DNA from: Vibrio sp. FE10
GTDB lineage: Bacteria > Pseudomonadota > Gammaproteobacteria > Enterobacterales > Vibrionaceae
DNA length: 64,000 nt
Assembly: GCF_030297155.1 (NCBI RefSeq)
Contig: NZ_AP028067.1
Location: 248,001-312,000, forward strand
Direction: 5' to 3'
Shown piece after piece: positions 42,992-51,790 of this stretch (the stretch's first letter is position 1; each line of letters starts with the position of its first letter). The position numbers were made by a program, and so were the translations under genes. Under the pieces are notes generated by a model that did not search any database, was not told where the DNA came from, and saw only the letters and a program-made list of their open reading frames with translations.

Positions 42992-44197
42992 ATGTTCAAG
43001 AGAGCCTCTCGACACTGGTTAACGTCAGCAATGGCATTACTCGGTGTTAGCTTTTCTTCTTCAGCCTTAAGTGAAGAAAAAGATACTGCCTTTGTCCCTT
43101 TCTATTTCAGCACCGAAACCATGGGTAATACCTTTGGGGTTGCTGGTGTCGCAAAGGGTGTTTGGCAACCTCAAGCCGCGCTGTTTGGGATGGCACTCTA
43201 TTCGGATAAAGACAGCTATGTTGGCTTTTTGTCCGCTTTCAACTTTGCACTTTCTGAGAATGTTCTATTCAGTACTCAGATGTACCAAGCACGCTTCAAC
43301 GACAATCCTTACTACATTAGCTCTCAGGGCGATAACGATTCATCCATTGATGATAAAACCATTGCCGATGGCTTAGAGCAAAACTATCAGTTTGAATTCA
43401 AGTATTTGCTACCTTGGGGCAATGTTGCAGATCATGGTTTGTTAGGGGCTTTTCAGCCAATCAAAGATGTGAGTTTTGCTTCGCCAGTTGAGTCGGGTGT
43501 CAGCTCGATCATCTTCACGCCTTTTTATACCGCTCGTGAGCTAGAAGGTTTAAACAACACGGAAGAGGCGACAGGCTTTAGTCTGGCATTGGATTGGGAT
43601 AACCGTGATAGCACACGTAACCCAACTAAAGGTTCTCATACTAACCTTGAATTCACTACCGGCGCTGAAAGTTGGTCCAATGATGACTTATGGTTGAAGT
43701 GGACGTTCCAAAACAGTCAGTACTTCGCATTAGGTCCTTTAGGCGACTTGTTCGACCAACAAGTCGTGGCACTCGATTTCTATACTGCTGATACACCAAC
43801 TTGGGATAACTGTTCTGGGCAGGATTGCGCACGTCCACCTGAGACAGAACAAGCTCGACTTGGTGGACTGTATCGATTGAGAGGCTATACCGGTGGACGT
43901 TACCACGGAAGATCTGCAGTTCATTATTCAGCAGAATATCGAGTTATCCCTGATTGGCAACCGCTAGGTGATATTCCTTTAATTAACTACTACGATTTGC
44001 CATGGTGGCAATGGGTGGCGTTTGCTGAAGTAGGGCGTGTAGCGGACGAGTACGATATTAAAACACTGCACACGGACATGAAATGGAGCCTAGGTGGCGC
44101 GGTTCGCTTCCAAGTGGAAGGCATTGTTGTTCGTGCGGAATTAGCACGAGGCGGCGATGAAGGGACCTTTAGGGTTATGATAAACCAGCCCTTCTAA
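42992..44197 (+). CDS. Omp85-superfamily outer membrane barrel protein without POTRA domains
   Basis: The 401-aa protein has a signal peptide (to about residue 27, SSSALS) and then only the C-terminal 'bacterial surface antigen' barrel. The strand ALDWDNRDSTRNPTKGSHTNLEF matches the conserved region of BamA/TamA barrels, and RLRGYTGGRYHGRSAVHYSAEYR contains the arginine of the V/IRGF-type motif. The last residues VMINQPF end in Phe, as required for insertion. No POTRA repeats precede the barrel. Such short members (YaeT-like surface antigens) have no settled role. It begins two bases after alr and is probably cotranscribed. Confidence 0.8.
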   Translation: MFKRASRHWLTSAMALLGVSFSSSALSEEKDTAFVPFYFSTETMGNTFGVAGVAKGVWQPQAALFGMALYSDKDSYVGFLSAFNFALSENVLFSTQMYQARFNDNPYYISSQGDNDSSIDDKTIADGLEQNYQFEFKYLLPWGNVADHGLLGAFQPIKDVSFASPVESGVSSIIFTPFYTARELEGLNNTEEATGFSLALDWDNRDSTRNPTKGSHTNLEFTTGAESWSNDDLWLKWTFQNSQYFALGPLGDLFDQQVVALDFYTADTPTWDNCSGQDCARPPETEQARLGGLYRLRGYTGGRYHGRSAVHYSAEYRVIPDWQPLGDIPLINYYDLPWWQWVAFAEVGRVADEYDIKTLHTDMKWSLGGAVRFQVEGIVVRAELARGGDEGTFRVMINQPF

Positions 44198-44234
44198 AGC
44201 TTTCGGCCTACGGTAGGTCAAATACTACTTTCAT

Positions 44235-44267
44235 AAGAGTGGTCGTGGAAACACACCACTCTTTTTT
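44235..44267 (+). terminator. Intrinsic terminator after the barrel protein gene
   Basis: AAGAGTGGT, 15-base loop, ACCACTCTTTTTT: a 9-bp stem and T-run. Confidence 0.85.
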
Positions 44268-44333
44268 ATTAATAAGATATTTTTTTATTAAGAAGGCATT
44301 GATTTTATTAAAAAGATCTAGCTTTCAAACAGT

Positions 44334-44753
44334 CTACTCACCTTGAATCGTAGCAATCACAGTGCGGCTTCCACCACAGTCTCGGTGCTCACCTAAGTAA
44401 ATGCCCTGCCATGTTCCCAAAGCTAAACGACCATTAGTGATGGGTATTGTCACACTGGTGCCAAGTGTTGATGCTTTAATGTGAGCCGGCATATCATCAT
44501 CGCCTTCATAAGTGTGTCTGTAGTAGGGCGCTCGCTCGGGTACAAACTTATTAAAGTGCGATTCCATGTCGGAACGAACAGTAGGATCAGCGTTCTCATT
44601 TAACGTGAGACTGGCAGAGGTATGCTGGATAAAGAGATGTAATAAACCAACAGATAGAGAGTTGATATCGTGTATCTGTTGTTCAATTTCATCAGTAATG
44701 AGGTGGAATCCACGCTTTCGTGCATTTAGGTGTATAGTCTTCTGAATCCACAT
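44334..44753 (-). CDS. yjbQ: UPF0047 family protein YjbQ
   Basis: This 139-aa member of UPF0047 has the family motifs [21 protein letters not shown] near the middle and [16 protein letters not shown] near the end, including the conserved histidines. E. coli YjbQ has a weak thiamine phosphate synthase activity in vivo; its true role is unsettled. The protein has no membrane segments or signal peptide and is expected in the cytoplasm. It is transcribed convergently with the barrel protein gene. Confidence 0.9.
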   Translation of the reverse strand: MWIQKTIHLNARKRGFHLITDEIEQQIHDINSLSVGLLHLFIQHTSASLTLNENADPTVRSDMESHFNKFVPERAPYYRHTYEGDDDMPAHIKASTLGTSVTIPITNGRLALGTWQGIYLGEHRDCGGSRTVIATIQGE

Positions 44754-44857
44754 ACGCCATCCTTTATAATGTATTTGGAAAAAAAGTGGTTTAACGCTAT
44801 CTTTTGAACTTGAATTTATCAGGTATCGCTCACATTTAATTATGTTAGAGCTAGAGT

Positions 44858-44910
44858 CTGTACCGATTCTTCTATCAGGAAATCTAATCCTGATTTATCT
44901 CAAGGTACAG
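44858..44910. other. Nested symmetrical inverted repeat between yjbQ and pgi
   Basis: The 326-bp yjbQ-pgi gap contains CTGTACC, nine bases, ATCAGGA, seven bases, TCCTGAT, nine bases, GGTACAG. Both arm pairs are perfect, and the spacing is symmetric (9-7-9). AGAG and CTCT extend the outer pair after one unpaired T. There is no T-run, so it is not a typical terminator. It could be a structured leader RNA or a pair of operators; apart from it I see nothing in the gap. Confidence 0.6.
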
Positions 44911-45079
44911 CTCTTCATATGCGGCATAATACGTCGTGAAAAAAAATTACAAAGAATCTTTCAGTGGTGACGCGGTTTGGTCATCACAGAAAAATATAAA
45001 CTTTCGCCTAATCGGGGGTTCTACTCATCACTTAAGTGACGTTTAGAATAAAACCTACAGTAACATCGGGATAGATACC

Positions 45080-46732
45080 ATGTTGAAAAATATCAACCCA
45101 ACGCAAACACAAGCGTGGAAAGCTCTAACTGCACATTTTGAGTCTGCTCAAGATATGGATATGAAAGAGCTGTTTGCTCAAGATGCAAAGCGTTTCGAGA
45201 GCTTTTCTACTCGTTTCGGTTCTGACATCTTAGTGGATTACTCTAAGAACCTAGTTGACGCTGAAACTATGCAGCACCTATTTGCTCTTGCAAACGAGAC
45301 TGAAGTTAAGTCAGCAATTGAAGCGATGTTCGGTGGTGATGCAATCAACAAGACTGAAGGTCGTTCAGTTCTTCACACGGCTCTACGTAACCGTAGCGAC
45401 AACCCAGTAATGGTTGATGGCAAAGACGTAATGCCTGCTGTTAACGCTGTACTAGCAAAAATGGAACTGTTCACGCACCGCATCGTTTCTGGTGAGTGGA
45501 AAGGTTACACAGGTAAAGAGATCACTGATGTAGTCAACATCGGTATCGGCGGTTCGGACCTTGGTCCATACATGGTGACTGAAGCACTAACGCCATACAA
45601 AACTCGCCTAAACATGCACTTTGTTTCTAACGTAGATGGCACTCACATTGTTGAGACACTTAAGCCTCTTAACCCAGAAACAACGCTGTTCCTAGTGGCA
45701 TCTAAAACATTCACAACTCAAGAAACAATGACGAATGCACACTCTGCACGTGATTGGTTCTTGGCTGAAGCGGGTGATTCTGCACACGTTGCTAAACACT
45801 TCGCAGCACTATCAACCAACGCAGCTTCAGTGGCTGAGTTTGGTATTGATACTGACAACATGTTTGAATTCTGGGATTGGGTTGGTGGTCGTTACTCACT
45901 ATGGTCTGCGATCGGCCTTTCTATCTCACTGTCTGTTGGCTTCGATAACTTCGTCGAGCTATTAGATGGCGCTCACGAGATGGATAACCACTTTGCTTCA
46001 ACTGAGTTTGAAAGCAACATCCCAGTTATCCTTGCGCTTATCGGCATTTGGTACAATAACTTCCACGGCGCTGAGTCAGAAGCTATCCTACCTTACGATC
46101 AATACATGCACCGTTTTGCTGCTTATTTCCAGCAAGGTAACATGGAGTCGAACGGTAAGTTTGTAGACCGTGAAGGCAATCCGGTAGAGTACCAAACAGG
46201 CCCTATCATCTGGGGTGAACCTGGTACAAACGGCCAGCACGCTTTCTACCAACTGATTCACCAAGGCACTAAGCTGATCCCATCAGACTTTATCGCGCCT
46301 GCAATCAGTCACAACCCAGCGTCTGATCACCACCAGAAGCTGATGTCTAACTTCTTTGCTCAAACTGAAGCATTAGCATTCGGTAAGACAAAAGAGACAG
46401 TAGAGGCTGAATTCCTAGCGGCTGGTAAAACAGCAGAAGAAGCAGCAGAACTTGCTCCTTTCAAAGTATTTGAAGGCAACCGTCCAACGAACTCAATTCT
46501 TGTTAAGCAAATGACTCCTCGCTCTTTAGGTAACCTAATCGCGATGTATGAGCACAAGATTTTTGTTCAAGGCGTTATCTGGAACATCTTCAGCTTCGAC
46601 CAATGGGGTGTAGAACTTGGTAAGCAACTAGCAAACCAAATTCTTCCTGAGCTTGCTGACGATGCTCAAGTAACATCTCACGACAGCTCAACGAACGGTC
46701 TAATCAACGCATTTAAAGCGCTGAAAGCTTAA
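45080..46732 (+). CDS. pgi: Glucose-6-phosphate isomerase
   Basis: Pgi interconverts glucose-6-phosphate and fructose-6-phosphate. The 550-aa protein has the SIS fold with [14 protein letters not shown] for phosphate binding, the PGI signatures [15 protein letters not shown] and the [12 protein letters not shown] segment, and the catalytic Glu in [10 protein letters not shown]. The start ATG 45080 agrees with the family N-terminus ([16 protein letters not shown]). A strong terminator follows 31 bp after the stop. Confidence 0.97.
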   Translation: MLKNINPTQTQAWKALTAHFESAQDMDMKELFAQDAKRFESFSTRFGSDILVDYSKNLVDAETMQHLFALANETEVKSAIEAMFGGDAINKTEGRSVLHTALRNRSDNPVMVDGKDVMPAVNAVLAKMELFTHRIVSGEWKGYTGKEITDVVNIGIGGSDLGPYMVTEALTPYKTRLNMHFVSNVDGTHIVETLKPLNPETTLFLVASKTFTTQETMTNAHSARDWFLAEAGDSAHVAKHFAALSTNAASVAEFGIDTDNMFEFWDWVGGRYSLWSAIGLSISLSVGFDNFVELLDGAHEMDNHFASTEFESNIPVILALIGIWYNNFHGAESEAILPYDQYMHRFAAYFQQGNMESNGKFVDREGNPVEYQTGPIIWGEPGTNGQHAFYQLIHQGTKLIPSDFIAPAISHNPASDHHQKLMSNFFAQTEALAFGKTKETVEAEFLAAGKTAEEAAELAPFKVFEGNRPTNSILVKQMTPRSLGNLIAMYEHKIFVQGVIWNIFSFDQWGVELGKQLANQILPELADDAQVTSHDSSTNGLINAFKALKA

Positions 46733-46763
46733 GGCTGTTTGAGTAACACCAAGTAATAATTGT

Positions 46764-46793
46764 AAAGCGCCAACCTTTCGGTTGGCGTTTTTT
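46764..46793 (+). terminator. Intrinsic terminator after pgi
   Basis: AAAGCGCCAACC, loop TTTC, GGTTGGCGTTTTTT: a near-perfect stem and T-run. Confidence 0.9.
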
Positions 46794-46816
46794 ATGTCTG
46801 TTGATCTCGCGGGCAA

Positions 46817-46850
46817 TAAAAAAGGCTGACACATGCACGTCAGCCTTTTG
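46817..46850 (-). terminator. Intrinsic terminator after cheX
   Basis: On the minus strand AAAAGGCTGACGTGCATGTGTCAGCCTTTTTT forms a stem (AAAAGGCTGAC / GTCAGCCTTTT) with T-run, 25 bp past the cheX stop. It may act in both directions. Confidence 0.85.
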
Positions 46851-46874
46851 TATTTTTATTTACTGCGGTTGTCT

Positions 46875-47336
46875 CTATTCGAAACAGATCTCGATGAAGG
46901 CATTACCCCATTGAGATGAGAAAGGCATGATGATGATTGCGCCGTCACACTTGTGACGAATCGTGTGGCCTTTACCTGAAACAACGATCGGCGTTGCCAT
47001 ATCGAAATCAAATCCGCTTTCAGCAAGAATACGTTTTGCGCCGCCAGTCACCATGTTGGTGATTTCACCCACCATATCGGTCACTTCTTCGTTCAAGCCA
47101 TTCGGTCGCTCACCCAACATGTTTTCCATGATTTCTAGGGCAAGACCTTCATCAAAGGTGATCGACATTGAACCACGAGATTGTGTACCAACCATACCAA
47201 TCAGGCCGGATACATCACCACGAGCTATTTCATCTTTCTTAACTCTCGGTTTTTGTGGCTTCAATTCAAGAGAAGCCATCGTTTTTAGCACATTCATTAA
47301 AGAAGCTAAAAACGGGTTTACAAATTCAGCGCGCAT
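46875..47336 (-). CDS. cheX: Chemotaxis protein CheX family
   Basis: CheX-type phosphatases dephosphorylate CheY~P. The 153-aa protein carries the single active-site motif of the CheC/CheX/FliY family, with Glu and Asn spaced three apart in VTDMVGEITNMVTGGAK. The CheX-like ending with a glycine-rich strand (RGSMSITFDEGLALEIM) lies in the middle. It stands alone next to zur, away from the main chemotaxis cluster. In Vibrio this orphan is common, and its target response regulator is not known from the sequence. Transcribed from the same strand as zur, 17 bp downstream of it. Confidence 0.8.
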   Translation of the reverse strand: MRAEFVNPFLASLMNVLKTMASLELKPQKPRVKKDEIARGDVSGLIGMVGTQSRGSMSITFDEGLALEIMENMLGERPNGLNEEVTDMVGEITNMVTGGAKRILAESGFDFDMATPIVVSGKGHTIRHKCDGAIIIMPFSSQWGNAFIEICFE

Positions 47337-47353
47337 AATGTTCTTCTATAATC

Positions 47354-47812
47354 TTATTCTTTCATATCAGAGGAGCAGGCTTGGCATATGCCATGAGATT
47401 CAATAACGTGATTCGTCAATTGAAAGCCGTGCTTCTCCGCGTTGTTAGCGAGTTGAGTGATAAGAGCATCGTCTTGTAGCTCTATTACTGTCCCACATTT
47501 ATCGCAGATTAAGAGCTGCGAAAAGTGTTGGTTTGCATTACATGAACAGCAACATATGAAGCTGTTGGTTGACTCAACTCGATGAATGAAACCTTGTTCC
47601 AACAAAAAATCTAAAGCGCGATAAACTGTAGGAGGTTTGGCTTGCGGTTCACTCTGCTTTAATTGCTCTAACAATTCATAAGCACTGGAGGCTTTTTTAT
47701 TAGAGAGGATGAGCTCAAACACACGCTTTCGTTGGGGAGTTAGTCTAACTCCTCGTGATGCGCATATCCCTTCAACTTGCTCTATCAATGTGTGGTCCAA
47801 ATTTTTCACCAT
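47354..47812 (-). CDS. zur: Zinc uptake regulator Zur (Fur family)
   Basis: Zur is a zinc-responsive repressor of zinc uptake genes. The 152-aa protein has the Fur-type winged helix (GVRLTPQRKRVFELILSN, then PPTVYRALDFLLEQGFIHRVES) and the metal motifs HFSQLLICDKCG and CQAC, the structural zinc cysteines. The string ICCCSCNANQHFSQ is typical of Zur and not of Fur. In E. coli the order is zur-dusA-pspG. Here the same order holds, but with the prophage between zur and dusA. Confidence 0.92.
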   Translation of the reverse strand: MVKNLDHTLIEQVEGICASRGVRLTPQRKRVFELILSNKKASSAYELLEQLKQSEPQAKPPTVYRALDFLLEQGFIHRVESTNSFICCCSCNANQHFSQLLICDKCGTVIELQDDALITQLANNAEKHGFQLTNHVIESHGICQACSSDMKE

Positions 47813-48125
47813 TCAATCGGACATCCCTCATCAAACACTATTTCTAGGTTACTTTATTTTGGGAGCCAATGATTTCTATTAAAGTCAGGTACAGAGCGTA
47901 TTGTGACCCACGACTTTGAATAAGACAAGGTAACTCAAAATGACAGTGTGACTCAAGGCATAACTGATTAATGAGGCTGAATTAGAGATCTGGTGAATAG
48001 GTTTATAAAAAAGTGTGAGGTAAAGTTCATATAGCACAAACAAGGCATAGCATTTACAATAGCCGACCTTGCTTTTGCTGGGTATTCCAGCATATTTTTT
48101 TGACTCGCTACTAGGGTACTTTGCC
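47813..48125. other. Original dusA upstream region, now separated from dusA
   Basis: This 313-bp gap between zur and the dusA stub must contain the zur promoter and the native dusA promoter. I see no convincing Zur box, no terminator and no credible gene. AGGGT upstream of 48126 is a plausible remnant ribosome site for the stub. Confidence 0.5.
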
Positions 48126-48179
48126 ATGACACATTCATGTAGGTTGTCCGTCGCTCCAATGCTCGATTGGATTGATTAA
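48126..48179 (+). pseudogene. dusA: Stub of the original dusA 5' end cut off by prophage integration
   Basis: The frame reads [17 protein letters not shown] and then stops (TAA 48177-48179). The segment [10 protein letters not shown] is identical to residues of the intact dusA at 61548, whose N-terminus is otherwise different. The first 15 codons are native and the last two plus the stop come from the phage. This is the left attachment junction. Confidence 0.85.
48159..48171 (+). repeat. attL core
   Basis: ATGCTCGATTGGA, identical to 61605-61617. It encodes Met-Leu-Asp-Trp of DusA. After one mismatch TGA is also shared. Confidence 0.85.
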
Positions 48180-48209
48180 GCAGCCTTAGCAAGGGCTGTG
48201 CTAGTTCGA

Positions 48210-48228
48210 GGGGTACCATAGGGGTACC
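48210..48228 (+). repeat. Paired GGGGTACC sites near the left end (possible integrase arm sites)
   Basis: GGGGTACC at 48210-48217 and again at 48221-48228, 11 bp apart, one helical turn. A matching pair lies near the right end. Confidence 0.55.
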
Positions 48229-48252
48229 GCACTCAATAAATACTTCTACGCG

Positions 48253-48858
48253 TTACATTCTTTGGCCTGACCAAACCACCTCACCGATGATCTCGAAGTC
48301 GGCACCTTTAATCTCTTCTTTTCCAAGTTCCCATGCTTCATAAGCACTATTGTCACTGACTACCTTGATTCCGTTTGGTAAGAACTGAAGTCTCTTCACC
48401 ATCAATCGATTGTCATATCTGAATACGTAAATCCCATCAGTAGAAAAACCATCAACGCGGTTAACCATTACGATGCTCTGATTTTTGAGAGTAGGGATCA
48501 TGCTGTCACCACGAACAGGCATTAAGAAAATGTTGTTTGGGTTAAAACCAAGTTCTTGTCTAATGAATCGTTCACTGAAAACCATCGCGCTAGATTCTTC
48601 TTCTTTTTCAACAAGCGCACCATGCCCAGCACTTACCTCAATATCGAAGAACTTCAATTCCAAATAGCCTTTTGGAGTCAATGAGCCACTTTTTGCGATC
48701 TCGTTCGCTTTTAGAAAAATATCTTCAGGAATTTTTCCTCGCATTCTCCACGTTTGAATGGTTGATGCTGAAACCCCCAAAGCCTTTGATAAATCAGTAT
48801 TTTTTGAAGTTTTGGTTAGTTTCTTAAGTTCAGATATTTGTTCGTCCACGATGCTCAT
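48253..48858 (-). CDS. CI-like phage repressor with LexA/S24 autoproteolysis domain
   Basis: This repressor would hold the prophage silent. The 201-aa protein has an N-terminal CI-type helix-turn-helix (SKALGVSASTIQTWRMRGKIP, about residues 24-44) and a C-terminal S24 peptidase fold. Its Ser-Lys pair is S119 (VRGDSMIPTL) and K155 (LMVKRLQ), and the cleavage site is Ala77-Gly78 in EVSAGHGALV. These features predict RecA-stimulated self-cleavage on DNA damage. I chose ATG 48856-48858, which fits the helix-turn-helix domain. The frame extends 26 codons further into the operator region without similarity. It is divergent from the PrtN-like gene, with 134 bp between them. Confidence 0.9.
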   Translation of the reverse strand: MSIVDEQISELKKLTKTSKNTDLSKALGVSASTIQTWRMRGKIPEDIFLKANEIAKSGSLTPKGYLELKFFDIEVSAGHGALVEKEEESSAMVFSERFIRQELGFNPNNIFLMPVRGDSMIPTLKNQSIVMVNRVDGFSTDGIYVFRYDNRLMVKRLQFLPNGIKVVSDNSAYEAWELGKEEIKGADFEIIGEVVWSGQRM

Positions 48859-48910
48859 TGAATGCTCCAGTGTGCTCAAAGGTGTTGCAATGTATAAATT
48901 ATGATCCAAT

Positions 48911-48970
48911 AATGTCTCATGACGACATTGAGACATTCTTGAGTTAATTATAGTTGCTCCTAGTTAACTC
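48911..48970. promoter_or_regulatory. Operator region of the lysogeny switch
   Basis: Between the divergent repressor and activator genes are two inverted repeats. AATGTCTCA, nine bases, TGAGACATT is perfect (48911-48937). GAGTTAA and TTAACTC flank 16 bases at 48941-48970. They are the likely CI operators. No LexA box of the form CTGT-N8-ACAG is present here. Confidence 0.6.
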
Positions 48971-48992
48971 ACCATAATTGCATAGGTGATTT

Positions 48993-49247
48993 ATGAACAC
49001 AAACTTCGCATTACTCGCTAGATTTGAAAGCCCTACTGTAGAACTTAAACAAGTTAGCCAAGAGTTTTTTGGTATCACTCCCAAGACGGCAGAACAAAGG
49101 GCGAAAGCTTGTGACTTCCCTGTTCCTACTTTCAAGTTACGTGATTCTGAGCGCAGCCCATCGTTGATAAAGATAGAAGATCTAGCTGCTTACATTGATG
49201 AACGTCATTCAGAGGCCAAGTGTGATTGGCTATCAGTAAACGGGTAA
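48993..49247 (+). CDS. PrtN-like activator (pyocin activator family)
   Basis: The 84-aa protein resembles PrtN, the positive regulator of pyocin genes in Pseudomonas. The shared pattern is a start of the form MNT-F-L-A, the V-FFGITPKTAEQRAKACDFPVPTFKLRDSE-like core around residues 22-55, and a SLIKIEDLAAYIDERHSEA ending. In Pseudomonas PrtN is repressed by the CI-like PrtR. Here the CI-like gene is divergent and adjacent, the same logic. It probably switches on the early genes when the repressor is cleaved. Confidence 0.7.
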   Translation: MNTNFALLARFESPTVELKQVSQEFFGITPKTAEQRAKACDFPVPTFKLRDSERSPSLIKIEDLAAYIDERHSEAKCDWLSVNG

Positions 49248-49258
49248 GGAGATTGAGC

Positions 49259-49453
49259 ATGGATAGTGTAACGACTCCGATTCACAGCGTTAGCGTAGAC
49301 CTTTCTCATTCGAGTGAAGCCAAAGAGCTTTTAATGATAGTTAAAGGCCGTTTGTCTTGGTTAAGCCCGTCCTCACCTGAGTTTGAATTTTTATCTCCGA
49401 TTTATAAGCAGTTGGTCGAAGCCGCAACTTTATTGGAAAGCTTGGAGGAATAG
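49259..49453 (+). CDS. Small phage protein of unknown function (64 aa)
   Basis: I do not recognise this protein. It begins MDSVTTPIHSVSVDLSHSSE at ATG 49259, preceded by AAGGAG, and is predicted largely helical (EFLSPIYKQLVEAATLLESLEE). It has no membrane segment. The frame is open 11 codons upstream, overlapping the PrtN-like gene, but that part lacks a ribosome site. It lies in the early operon between the activator and the replication gene. Confidence 0.65.
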   Translation: MDSVTTPIHSVSVDLSHSSEAKELLMIVKGRLSWLSPSSPEFEFLSPIYKQLVEAATLLESLEE

Positions 49454-49455
49454 AC

Positions 49456-49632
49456 ATGCCAACAGATAAGGGGCTTGAAATTCTTGCAAACCTAAAAGCC
49501 AAGCACTTTCCAAATGGCTATAGCTCAAAGCAACGAGGCGGTAAAGATTACCGCTTCAGCTTCAAAGGACAGGCGGAATATAAGCGCGCGCTAAAGCTTC
49601 AAATCATTAGGCTTCGAGAGGTGGTTTCATGA
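49456..49632 (+). CDS. Small basic phage protein of unknown function (58 aa)
   Basis: I do not recognise this protein. It is basic (LKAKHFPNGYSSKQRGGKDY, then KGQAEYKRALKLQIIRLREV) and probably binds nucleic acid or the replication protein. It starts two bases after the previous stop, with GGAGGAA just upstream, and its stop overlaps the next ATG by four bases. The tight coupling at both ends supports a real gene. Confidence 0.7.
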   Translation: MPTDKGLEILANLKAKHFPNGYSSKQRGGKDYRFSFKGQAEYKRALKLQIIRLREVVS

Positions 49633-49820
49633 GCCGCAATAGTAAATATGAAGCAGCAAGGAAAGAGGAAGGACTCAAGAAAGTTACGTTATGGGTGCCG
49701 CAAGACAGAGAAAGCGAGTTTCACATGTTAGCAAAAGCATGTTGTGAATTTCGTCATTTAACTTTTAACACTCTGCGCGATACCCAATCAGGTAAGTACA
49801 TTTCTTTAGAGCGTTTATAA
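49629..49820 (+). CDS. Small phage protein, possible ribbon-helix-helix DNA-binding protein (63 aa)
   Basis: The segment GLKKVTLWVPQDRESEFHMLAKACCE has the strand-helix pattern of short ribbon-helix-helix proteins (KKVT-WVP followed by an amphipathic helix). Members found in phages and plasmids act as transcription regulators or copy-number controllers. It immediately precedes the replication initiator gene, which fits a copy-control or late-gene regulator role. That assignment is by pattern only. Confidence 0.6.
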   Translation: MSRNSKYEAARKEEGLKKVTLWVPQDRESEFHMLAKACCEFRHLTFNTLRDTQSGKYISLERL

Positions 49821-49838
49821 CCCGTCACTGGTGACACT

Positions 49839-51725
49839 ATGAGTACCTACAAGCGATTTTATCAACCTAACGTAAATCAATCTTTTGGTCAGTTCGTTTC
49901 AAACGTTACTGCGCATCTGCCGATGATGTTGCGCCAAGACATCGACCTCAAGATTGGCATTCGTAAAAAACGAGATAACCCTACTGATCGCAACCTATCC
50001 GCGTTCGTTAAAGATCGCGTGTCTTACGTTGATAAAGTCGCTCATCACTTTTCAAGAAAGTTTCCTTTTGGTTTTGCCTGTCATGAGCCTAAGCCTTTAG
50101 AGCTCACCCATGACATTCTTATGAGTGACGACTTAATCAAAGACTTTGCTGTCAAGCTGACAGTAGCTTTTGCCGATATCATTAACGATATTGCCATTGT
50201 CGAAACTGAAAAGCGTATTGATGGTATTTCTGATAGCTCTCTGGACTACTACGAGGCGTTGCATTACGGCTTTGAACAAATCCGTGACGTGATGTTAAAA
50301 GCGTTCATTGAGCCGCCTAGGGCTGATACTAGTGATATAGGCAAGAAGCTCACCATTCTAGATGCAGAAACCATTTTAGAGTGCGCAATCCGTCGTTGTA
50401 TCGATCCGAAATATTTAACGCGCAAACTTAAACGTCTGCGTAAGCAATACATTGAGCACGCTCAAGTGACTCTAGGTAATGTCGGTAAGAAACAAGGTCA
50501 AACGCATTACGTCTCGCGTCTAACTCTCTCTAACTTCAAGCAGAAGATGCGTGAGTCAGAAGACTTCATGCAAAACATGGTTGTGATTAGTCATGAGACC
50601 ATGCAGGAGTTCAATCTTGCCGAAGTCGCCTCACGTACAACCGCTAACCTAGAGAACCGACGCGTTGAACTGGTTGTTCGTAGCCGAGGTGATGAAGAGC
50701 GTGCGATTGATATGGGTTTTGAGGGCGTATTTATCACATGGACACTCCCGTCTAAATATCATCGTAATTCGCACAAATGGAACGGTTGTACCGTCAAAGA
50801 AGCGCACCAAAACCTAATGGAGCAGTGGAAACTTGCCCGCGCTCACTTTGCCAAGATTGATTTACCTTGGTTTGGCCTACGGGTGGCCGAACCTCACAAA
50901 GACGGCACTCCACACCTCCATGCGTTTGTGTATTGCGCCAAAGAGCACAAAGCCGACCTAATGCGCATTTGCGCCACGATTGCCCGTAGTGAAGACGCTG
51001 ACGAACTTCATACCAAGAAACAACGTAAAGCGCGTTTCCATGCTAAACCTTGCGACCCCAACAAAGGGAGCGCAACGGGTTATATCATCAAATACATATC
51101 AAAGAACATTAACGGGGCGCACATGCCAGAGGGCGAAGCGAGCGAGATAGCCGTATCCGTTCGAGCGTGGGCGAGTGCATGGGGCTTAAAGCAGTTTTCA
51201 CAATCGGGCGCACCTGCTGTTGGTCTATGGCGACAATTAAGACGCGCCAGTAAATTGGACGTGGCCATTGATGAGGATTTAGCGAATCTACATGACCATG
51301 CAGATAAATCACGTTGGAAAGAATTTACTCAACACATTGGGGATTTGCGTCTTGCTCATGAAGAGCAATTTAATCAGTACGGTGAAACAACCAAGCGGGT
51401 GATTGGCCTCAAGTGGTTGGGTCATGTGATCGATACGTGCAGCGAGCGTTTTTCTATTGTGGCGAAGTGCGATGTGGATGCGTGGAAAGATGAGCGAAGC
51501 GAATTAACCCAAAGAAGCGGAGCTTCGTCTTGGAGCACTGAAAATAAGTGTAACCCGCCTCCAAAGGATGAGGTTACACCGCTAGAGAAAGCATTGATGG
51601 ACGTGACCGGATGGAGCGTTAAAGGGGTTCAATGCTTACTCAAACCTTTATCCATGGGGGCAAAAATACCTATTGATAAATTCACGACTCTAAGCATTCG
51701 AAATAGACAGCTTAGAGTGACTTAA
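49839..51725 (+). CDS. GpA-type rolling-circle replication endonuclease
   Basis: This HUH-superfamily initiator would nick the phage double-stranded origin and stay attached to the 5' end. The 628-aa protein has the metal-binding HUH motif (H359 and H361 in DGTPHLHAFVYC) and the double-tyrosine motif with Y415 and Y419 in ATGYIIKYISKNI. This is the layout of phiX174 gpA, P2 gpA and PM2 P12. The start ATG 49839 has GGTGA before it, within a small palindrome GTCACTGGTGAC. It is the largest gene of the element. The nick site may lie within this gene, as in related phages; I could not pinpoint it. Confidence 0.85.
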   Translation: MSTYKRFYQPNVNQSFGQFVSNVTAHLPMMLRQDIDLKIGIRKKRDNPTDRNLSAFVKDRVSYVDKVAHHFSRKFPFGFACHEPKPLELTHDILMSDDLIKDFAVKLTVAFADIINDIAIVETEKRIDGISDSSLDYYEALHYGFEQIRDVMLKAFIEPPRADTSDIGKKLTILDAETILECAIRRCIDPKYLTRKLKRLRKQYIEHAQVTLGNVGKKQGQTHYVSRLTLSNFKQKMRESEDFMQNMVVISHETMQEFNLAEVASRTTANLENRRVELVVRSRGDEERAIDMGFEGVFITWTLPSKYHRNSHKWNGCTVKEAHQNLMEQWKLARAHFAKIDLPWFGLRVAEPHKDGTPHLHAFVYCAKEHKADLMRICATIARSEDADELHTKKQRKARFHAKPCDPNKGSATGYIIKYISKNINGAHMPEGEASEIAVSVRAWASAWGLKQFSQSGAPAVGLWRQLRRASKLDVAIDEDLANLHDHADKSRWKEFTQHIGDLRLAHEEQFNQYGETTKRVIGLKWLGHVIDTCSERFSIVAKCDVDAWKDERSELTQRSGASSWSTENKCNPPPKDEVTPLEKALMDVTGWSVKGVQCLLKPLSMGAKIPIDKFTTLSIRNRQLRVT

Positions 51726-51790
51726 ACCAATGGCCAACGATGTGAATCAGGGGCTAAACACTAAACAACGTCGTGAGACAGAGGATTGAA

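Noticed and set aside
47885..48219. Minus-strand open frames of about 80 aa between zur and the prophage repressor
   Set aside because: They cross the attachment junction and the dusA stub, so they cannot be conserved genes.
51730..51789. Nineteen-codon plus-strand frame after the replication gene
   Set aside because: Too short to judge, with no ribosome site and no recognisable feature.
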